Assembly (NCBI RefSeq): GCF_001540865.1
Contig: NC_033640.1
Span: 1,351,866 to 1,415,865 of the forward strand
DNA length: 64,000 bases
From: Ananas comosus
Lineage: Eukaryota; Streptophyta; Magnoliopsida; Poales; Bromeliaceae
Reading direction: 5' to 3'
Both the position numbers and the translations under genes were made by a program. The notes beneath the pieces were generated by a model. That model ran no database searches. It was not told the DNA's origin and saw only the letters and a list, made by a program, of their open reading frames with translations. Of the stretch, positions 56,492 through 64,000 are shown in pieces (within the stretch, counting starts at the first letter, position 1; each line of letters begins with the position of its first letter).

Positions 56492-57385
56492 GGACTTTTT
56501 TTGAAACTAACCCTGTGAAATTTCATATTTGCCAAATTAACCCTGTGAAAATTTTATTTGTGAAACTAACCCTCCTCTCGCCACCTCAGCTGCCACATCA
56601 GCATATATCACAAAGACGGTGACTCGTTCACCGTCTTTCNTCACCGTCTTTAATAAGACGGTAAACTATTAACCGTCTTATCTGTGTTTTAGCCCAACCA
56701 CAACTTGGCCAATTTACTCTGAAGACGGTGAATAGTTAACCGTCTAATGAAGACGGTAACCCATTCACCGTCTTATCTGTGTTTTAGGCCCCCTCTCAAG
56801 GACTTGGCCAAATTAGGCTGGACTTGGCCAAATTAGGCTGGGTAGGGCGATAAGACGGTAAATTGTTTACCGTCTTTTAGAAGACGGTAAACAGTTAACC
56901 GTCTCCTTGTGCCGCGCGGGGAATTGCTGAGAAGGTGGTAGGGTGCGCGGGGAATTGCTGAAAAGGCGGCATGCTTTTTAGGCCCCCTCTCAAGAACTTG
57001 GCCAAATTAGGCTGGCTAGGGAGATAAGACGGTAAATTTTGTTTACCGTCTTTTAGAAGACGGTAAACAGTTAACCGTCTTAAATAGGCATCTTGTGCCA
57101 CGCGGGGAATTGCTGAGAAGGTGGTAGGGTGCGCGGGGAATTGCTGAAAAGGCGGCATGCTACGCCTAGAGAAGACGGTTAACGATTTACCGTCTGAATA
57201 AGACGGTTAACCATTTACCGTCTTCAAGAGCTATACTTATAAACGGTGAACGAATCACCGTCTTTATGAGAAATGCTGACCTGGCCGCTGAGGTGGCGAG
57301 AGGAGGGTTAGTTTCACAAATAAAATTTTCACAGGGTTAGTTTGGCAAATATGAAATTTCACAGGGTTAGTTTCGAAAAAAGTCC
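56492..57385. mobile_element. 894-bp Mutator-like element carrying an array of eleven palindromes
   Basis: Inverted ends ggacttttttttgaaac and ...tttcgaaaaaagtcc match inward for about 145 bases. The nonamer tgtccgaaa flanks both sides (56483-56491 and 57386-57394), a perfect 9-bp duplication. Inside are about eleven palindromes of the form aagacggt(g/a)aa-N-tt(c/a)accgtctt, at about 56612, 56654, 56721, 56749, 56851, 56880, 57024, 57055, 57171, 57199 and 57240. A 67-base GC-rich block (gcgcggggaattgctga twice per block) is present at 56907-56973 and 57093-57161. An N at 56640 breaks the left part. Confidence 0.85.
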
Positions 57386-58516
57386 TGTCCGAAATTGGGG
57401 GGTTTAATTGCACATGTATCCCTTCAAAATAATAAAATTGCATATTTACTCGGACAAAATTTCTAAAATTGCTTAGTTTGCAAGATAATCCCTATCCGCT
57501 AGTTGGCCGGTTTAAGGTTAACTTCTCTTCTACAAAATAACCATTCTTCCCTTATAAAATATTTTTTTTTAAAAAAATCCTACTTAATATTTTTTATTAT
57601 TTTTAACATATTTATTTTAGTTTACGAGTCATTTTGAATTCGATAAGAATTTTTTAAAATACTATACTTTTATCAAGACATAAATGATCCTAACAGGAAA
57701 AAAAATTGATGATCAACTACCTCCAATAAATACCTGTAAGCGAAATTTGCGTATTTTGAAACATGAGAGAGAGCGATATTTAATACCGACAACTTTTGCA
57801 GGGATAAGTTTGTAATTTTAAATTTTTGCAGGAGTACATATGAAATTATTCCCATTCGAGACAAATTCGTTTGAATCTTAGCATAGTCTCTCTCTCTCCT
57901 ACATACATGGGGAAGCTATTTATTTATGGATTTTTCTCTTATCCTTTTTTTTTTTTTGTATTTTGTTTTCTCATTGGGGAATTTTTTATTTTTTTTCCCC
58001 AAGTTTTTCTGCAGGGGAAGGAGGAATGCACATGACAGGTAAAAAAATTATATATAACGGTTGAAATGTATCCAGACACGTTCTTGATAGACGGATATGA
58101 TTTAACATCCTTACATCAAATTATATATAAGTATGTGCCATACGGGAGTTCCAGTCTAATCCTAATTCTAATTTCTGTGACAGCTCCATCTCTGAGAATA
58201 AGAAAATTAGACTCGAAACGTCTCGCTCATTTGCAGATCGTGAACAAGGACGAATCACAAGAAAGAATCGCCGTTTACAATCCGAATATAAAAATCGAAA
58301 TCATGGTAGAAGCTTCTTATAAAGTTTAACAACAACTATATGAATACTTCAACTATAAACTAGTTGATGAAACGCAAATGCTTTTAAGCCACTTAAACCA
58401 GGCCACAGTTGTTACGAAGGCCCCCCCTCAAATAAGTTAGAGAGAGCAAAGAAACAACCATGAGCATTTCTTAGAGACAATTTTGTACCTCGATTCACTC
58501 CGAGGAATGTGATCGC

Positions 58517-58634
58517 AAAACTGTTTTTTTATAGGTGTGATTGCAAACACGCGACGGCATCGTTAGGAGAAAGAAAAACTGTTTTTTTATCGGTGTGATT
58601 GCAAACACGCGACGGCATCGTTAGGAGAAAGAAA
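58517..58634. repeat. 59-bp tandem duplication near the MMT 3' end
   Basis: Two adjacent units share aaactgttttttta, ggtgtgattgcaaacacgcg and acggcatcgttaggagaaag. They differ at a single position near the start. They lie about 100 bases beyond the MMT stop codon, probably in its 3' UTR or just downstream. Confidence 0.9.
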
Positions 58635-58730
58635 GAACAATAAACAAGACGTGGAGAGAACCAGTTCCTTCGTACCTGGATTTGGTTAAGTTATTTGTTC
58701 AGCAGTGGAGTTGCTTCATCCAAGGCAGGC

Positions 58731-61700
58731 TCAGTTTCCGAGGACCAACTTCCTGAACTGGGCTATCCGTTCTAATGCGAGCTCGAACTCGGAATTCTCG
58801 AGTGCGAAGCTGAATCGGCAGTAGTCGGGAATTCCGGTCCACGACCCGCTGTTTATGCACAATCCGGTGGACTTAAGAACAGCTTGTCTCAAATTACTGC
58901 TACTGAGCTTATCTGAGAAGCCGTTTACGTTGAGCGCTTTGCCTAGATAAGCTGTTGGCTTGGCCACCATGGAGACGCCGCCGCAGCAGCCGACCACTTC
59001 CCATCCGCAGGTTTTGAGCGTCTGCAATAAGATAGTCGGTATAAAAAAGTAAGAGACGAGGATTAAACGATCAATCTAGAGTTTAAGCCTTTCCTATTTG
59101 TTGTAGCTGATTTAGTTTTGGTCTCCCTGTGATTATGGGAAGAAATTTTTGGAAAGAAATTTTTAGCATTCAAGGAAAAATGGAAATGATGATATGTTAC
59201 TAATGAAAGTTTGGGGGGTAAAGACCAGAGAAAACTTAAAACAGATGACTTCAGAAGAGTGCTGTGAGTTAATTTTTCAAATGATTACAGATTTTTAGTC
59301 CTTGAAGTTTCACTCTGAGCGTGCCTTTGGTTCACGCTAATAAAGATAAGCAACACATTCAAATTTTAAAGTTGAAGAGTCATTAATTAGTTCAAATCAA
59401 ATAAATTAAAAGGCTAAGTAGTAAAATCAAAATTTTGAAAAGATAGGTAGTCAGATCAAAATGGGTGATAGTTGAGATAAATTATATACATTTTTACCTT
59501 TTGTTAAATATCTAAGCCTCTAATGCAATTTTTTCTCACATAGCATAAAATGTAAAGAAATTATATTTGTAAATGCAGGAAATACGATATAAAAACCTAA
59601 CCTCCATCAAGCGATGGGCCCGATTCTTCAGAGTCTCCTTATGTTCAACAACAGCATCAGAAAATTGATGAGCCTTTTGATCCCTAATAGTCAACAACTT
59701 CTTCACAGCATATTTCATGGTGCTATGTGGTCGGCTCAAGCTCGGGAAACTATAGAATGCCTCTATCAAAGACGGCTCATTCATTAGTAAAAATCCAAAT
59801 TCGAGTCCTCCTGATAGCAACTCGAAGGACAACCCACCAAGAAGAGATACGCAGAAGCCCTTATGCAAAGAAGTAATTGAGGAAAGGCTTTTTTGCAGAT
59901 CCCAACTCGTCCAATTGTCTGTTTGAAATTCTAAGCCCGAAAAGGAGGTGTCAATCACAACCCTAGCTCCAAACTTAGCACAAACAAAAAGTATCTCCTT
60001 TATCTCCTCATCGGTATAAAGCAATCCAGTTGGGTTAACTGTTGGGCCTGAGATGTAAAGCCACGGTTTTTCTACAGTCTGGAATAAGCCCTCAAGTGCT
60101 TTTGGCTGAACTTTGAAGCCGAAATCCGAATGAGTTGGGATGGCCGCAATGTTTGCCTTCATGAACTTAGCTGCTGAGATGTAGTGGCCGTTAGTTCCTG
60201 AGGGGAAACACATAGTGCCCTTTTCTTGAATGCAGCAAAGGACAAGCTTGTTAAAAAGGGCGAGATGGGAATTCGCATAAATAATTTCCGAGTTAGTGTC
60301 GGATGGAAATCCGTAGTTATTCTTAACTAGGGTTTGTATTGCAGATCTGACATCGGTTTCTGACTCAACCATGTTTTGCCTAGCAAAGCTTTCAAAAATA
60401 CAAGCTTTTACTAAGGAAGGTATAGGGAGGAAGCTTTGGTCGACATCCATGTGGATGACCGGATGTTCTGCGAAGCCGTTGATGGAGAGCTCAGATTCAT
60501 TTAGGCTTGAGATGGCAGAAGTTGAAAAGCCGATCATCTCCATGGACTTTGCGTCAGCACACTCCCTCTAATCAGAAAGACAAAAGCATAAATAGAGTTA
60601 GAATTTGAGGATAAATGTAAGAAAAAATTCCGTGAAATCACTTCAATCAGTATGGTTTTAAATGGTGTAACTCCTATACCTCATGATGTATTTTTCTTTG
60701 CTCCACTTAAGCATGTTTGGATGCATGAATAACTTATCCAGCATATTTATTCTAGTTTACTCAAGGCAATTTGCTGGTTGGTTGTGGGAGCCACAACAAA
60801 ATCTCCACGAGATAGAACAGATTTAGTAACGCCTTTTTTTTTCATATGACAAATCGCATAGTAGGTGACATCTATCAACCTAAGAAGTCAAAATCATTAA
60901 CATTATACAATAGGGTGACGCAAAACTCCTATGCTGTAATTGCCGGAGAAAACTCCATATAAGTAATCGAGACGACCAAACAGGTCATTACTCATCTATT
61001 ACCATGCAAAGTAGGTCATAGTATCCAGAGACACCACGAAACTACGTTTCAGGGAATTGTTAGGTTCGTTGTCCCCATCCTTGACCAAATAAGCCTCAGT
61101 GGGTGCACCTATCCTGCTCATTATTTTCCTAGGTAAATGCACAGCTGTACACTGAGGTTCCATACTGCAAGTCTCCTGCAGGTACTAGCGTGTTTGTAAA
61201 GTGCAGGTAATTTCACTATCAAAATCAAGTACACCATAGCAAACAGCTCACTGAAATGATTAAAATGCCTCTACAAGACAAAAGAAATGCTACTTTGCAA
61301 GTGAAAACTAGGTTGTATTGCACTTTTGCAACCAGATTTCATATTTATTCATCCGAATAGCAGGAAATTAAAAAATGGAAACATAAAATATAGTTGGAGT
61401 TGAAAGCATGGGAAAAGATAGATTGGAGAGTAAGATACCTCGGGAAGTGGATGACGGTCGGCTATTTGAAATGCCAATAACTCATGGAATAGACAACCAT
61501 AATAGTGCTGGCTAAATAAAGCAGTATGCCCTTCTAGTAACTCAACAGTCTTCGATAATGCTTCATAGATGGTCACATCTTCCGAAATGACAAAAGCAAC
61601 TTCCAAATCAGAATAAACCTGAAAAAGAAGAGTTTTATAACATTAAGGTCTACCAAGAATAATACATAGACAAGGTCAAGTTAAAATGGTCATTTCTTAT

Positions 61701-62838
61701 GAACAACAACATTAGTTTAATAGTCAACTTTCAGCTACTGTTAAAAAAAAAAAAAAAGATTTTCAGCTATCATATAAGAACAAGTCTGAAAATAACGAAT
61801 CTAGCATATCACTTAGCCCAAACTTCAGCGTTGCGAAGCAATGTCAAGTTGCAATTTAGCAATTTAAACCCAGATTAAAGAGGACTTGATGCCTGGCTGA
61901 CAGCAAGCTAAAAATGAACTAAAGAAAGGCAAATCAGAAAGTTGCTCTAAGAACATAACGACAATGTTATTAGCACTTACTCGAACAACTTTATTCAAAC
62001 AACACTTCTGCAAAAGTTCTAACTGACCCAAATGGCCCTTTAGATTAAATAAATGTAGCACTTTCTACTTCCTCAAAAGGTATAACGTACAGATTTTGCC
62101 TGAATTATACTGTAGTTTAAAATGGGACCTAAGTTTGAAAAGCTTGATTTTTTACTATATCTCCTTTGACCTTTCACTAATTCCATCAAATTATTTAAAA
62201 CTTGATGGTTTGCACCAGATAAGTTATAGAACATTCCATAATAGTGTTATATTCTAGTAGAACATGATGTACACCAATAAGAAAGCTGAAAGTACCATTA
62301 AATTCTGACAGAAAGGTAGTTAAATCAGATACTTTTATCGTCTGATCCTAAAATCAGAATGTTAAAGTTTAGGTATTCATTTCAAAACTCACTACAATTC
62401 AGGTAATGTTTGTAAATTTTTGCTTCTCAAAACCAATCCACCAGTTGGAAGCTACATTACCTTATTTTTCACGAGACCACACAAAATTGCTGCATGAGAA
62501 GGCATAGTTTTTCCAGCAAGGTACTTCAGCACTCCATTAGAACCAGGCAGACTGGACAATTCAAGATGATCCGATAAATCAAGAAAAAGGCGAGACCCAA
62601 TAACTTTAGTTGTATTTAATAGATTTTCAAATGCTGAGCTGGTAATAGCCTCAAAATGAGCCATGCCTGTTACAACAACTTGTGGCTTTAATTTCTGGAT
62701 CAACTCAATCATCAAATCCGATTGGCGAGGGGCCTCTATAACTGTAAGAATGTCGTCTTTTCTGTCATTGCTCATGGTTCCCTGAAAAGACAACATCTTT
62801 TGTTATATGAACTGTACAAATAGAATTGACTTTTAAGG

Positions 62839-62895
<57 letters not shown>

Positions 62896-64000
62896 AATTG
62901 CCAAGGATGTTAACCATTGCTTGGGGAGGTGTTTGGTTAAATGTTCATCAACAATAGCAAGTCTTGGGGAGAAAAGCCGAAGAGCACTCTCTATTGCCAC
63001 AGCCCGAGAAGGGAATACCACAACATTCTTGTGAACCACAGAAGCAGAGATCAGAAATAAATTGTCTACTTTAATGCATTGACAAATGTTACCTCAGAAA
63101 AGAGAGGTTAAAAAAAAAAACTACTAGAAGTTCCTGACACTATATCAATCATTACTGCCAAAAAGGATAAACATGCCTCTAGCATTTCAAATTTTCTGGA
63201 ATTTTACCATCTCTGTGAGAAAGTCAAACAAAGTTCCCATCATGTATCACATAGCCTAGAAACTCGAGTACTGTCAAAGAGAGTTATTTCATTCCAGATG
63301 TAGAATATGCAATACCCTCTAATTCTGGTTTCTATTTTGAGGAAACAATAGTCCTGGTTTCTAGAGAAGCACAAAATTCCACTAGGAAACATACATAGTT
63401 AGACAATAAGGTTGTAAATAGGAGTTGATATATCACATTGTTCCACATCTCAATATCTATCTAATTTGTAACTCAAAAATCAGATAAAAAATTAGATAAA
63501 AGAGATCTACTTTTACTAATACTATCAAAATTGATAGTTTATTGAACAATTTTATTCAATTTATATGAGTTTACTGCATTAATTATAACCAACTTCATTC
63601 ACCAATTTGTTTCTACAAAGTTTTACAGGTGAACTCAACAATTATTCCAAAATTTTGGACCTATTTAAAACAATGGTAAAGTGCCAGAGGGTAATTGACG
63701 CAATTTTAATGCAGCAAGGTACTTGATACATTCAGGGGCTAAAGTGCAAGGGGATTTTTTTGTAATTTAGCCTAGTTTATTCAACGGTTTCATAAAAGTT
63801 ACTGAAGTGCGTATAAGCTTTTAAAATTTCCATTGAAAAGGTGAACATGCCAAATACTGTTCAAGGCTCTAGCCTAAATACATATGCAGCAAGATACAAG
63901 TAAAACCAAAAATCTGAATCACGGAATTTGATCACTTACATCAGTGTTTAGAGGGATGTGATGATATATCTTCATAAACCCAGCAACAAGATTTCGGAAA
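58731..64000 (-). CDS. MMT1: Methionine S-methyltransferase (MMT), 5' part outside the window
   Basis: Six exons or parts (complement): 63940-64000 (continues beyond the edge), 62893-63027, 62461-62781, 61439-61618, 59602-60567, 58731-59021. All internal borders are GT-AG with phase 0, giving about 650 C-terminal residues of an enzyme usually near 1,080. MMT uses S-adenosylmethionine to make S-methylmethionine in the cytosol, feeding the S-methylmethionine cycle and sulfur transport. The methyltransferase domain is N-terminal and lies outside the window. What is visible is the linker (FPSRAVAIESALRLFSPRL, HAAILCGLVKNK, EGHTALFSQHYYGCLFHELL) and the aminotransferase-like domain (HMDVDQSFL, SGPTVNPTGLLY, VVIDTSFSGLEF, SGSWTGIPDYCRFSFALE). 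Where active aminotransferases have a lysine after SLS, this protein reads SLLGG, so PLP catalysis is unlikely. A long GA repeat starts about 60 bases into one intron. Confidence 0.95.
61860..62045. mobile_element. Possible diverged copy of the 'agaagctcc' intronic MITE
   Basis: In an MMT intron. The phrases gcacttact..aacaac, attcaaacaacacttctg and agttctaactgacccaaatggcc parallel the right half of the element at 31555-31770. The left half is not recognisable. Confidence 0.35.
62836..62889. repeat. (GA)n microsatellite in an MMT intron
   Basis: About 54 bases of GA dinucleotides, ending two bases from the donor of the upstream exon (62893). On the transcript it is a CU-repeat that begins immediately after the 5' splice site. 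Confidence 0.95.

Larger units (their letters stand above)
56314..58730. other. Spacer between the 55-kb gene's promoter and MMT 3' end
   Basis: No gene. A (GATC)n run at about 56325-56344 lies in the leader of the minus-strand gene. The 894-bp hairpin-array element fills 56492-57385. Further right are AT-rich sequence with dispersed-repeat phrases (gcagggataagtttgtaat near 57798), and a 59-bp tandem duplication at 58517-58634. Confidence 0.55.

Overview
The window is nuclear DNA from a flowering plant. The coding parts are interrupted by GT-AG introns, the intergenic DNA is AT-rich and full of small inverted-repeat transposons, and the genes include plant-only families (FRIGIDA-like, LOB-domain, ALFIN-LIKE, methionine S-methyltransferase). 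A monocot is plausible but that is only an impression; no marker in the window settles the species. Three single-base N placeholders (14195, 15144, 56640) show that this is a draft assembly.

Layout. 1-1789: no gene seen, probably a 5' UTR intron of the next gene. 1790-4983 (+): FRIGIDA-like protein, three coding exons. 5665-6345 (-): LOB-domain transcription factor, one exon. 6346-9036: intergenic, with a SINE, TA/GA microsatellites and a small inverted-repeat element just before the next gene. 9037-12637 (+): RAP-domain chloroplast protein, three exons. 12638-17146: intergenic, with nested and duplicated repeats and two N placeholders. 17147-25408 (-): DNA topoisomerase I, 15 coding exons. 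25409-29568: TOP1 5' leader and promoter, a nested hAT-type element and a 1.2-kb Harbinger-like element. 29569-36278 (-): conserved plant protein of unknown function, five exons. 36279-44576: repeat-rich, including a GC-rich hAT-type element and a striking hairpin-array element at 40801-41376. 44577-50030 (+): ALFIN-LIKE PHD-finger protein, five exons, with a reading-frame problem at its start. 50031-55281: repeats only. 55282-56313 (-): plastid-type protein resembling the N-terminal part of a plant DEAD-box helicase but with no helicase core nearby. 56492-57385: a second hairpin-array element with a perfect 9-bp target duplication. 58731-64000 (-): 3' two-thirds of methionine S-methyltransferase, running off the right edge.

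The genes do not form a pathway. They are independent housekeeping or regulatory genes: flowering/chromatin (FRL, ALFIN-LIKE), development (LBD), chloroplast RNA (RAP and perhaps the 55-kb gene), DNA topology (TOP1) and sulfur metabolism (MMT). Most of the novelty lies in the mobile DNA. Two non-autonomous elements carry arrays of short perfect or near-perfect palindromes built on the same core (CGGTGAA...TTCACCG) although their outer ends differ. An element insertion can be read against its own empty site elsewhere in the window. Several local duplications look like two haplotypes or unmerged contig ends placed side by side.
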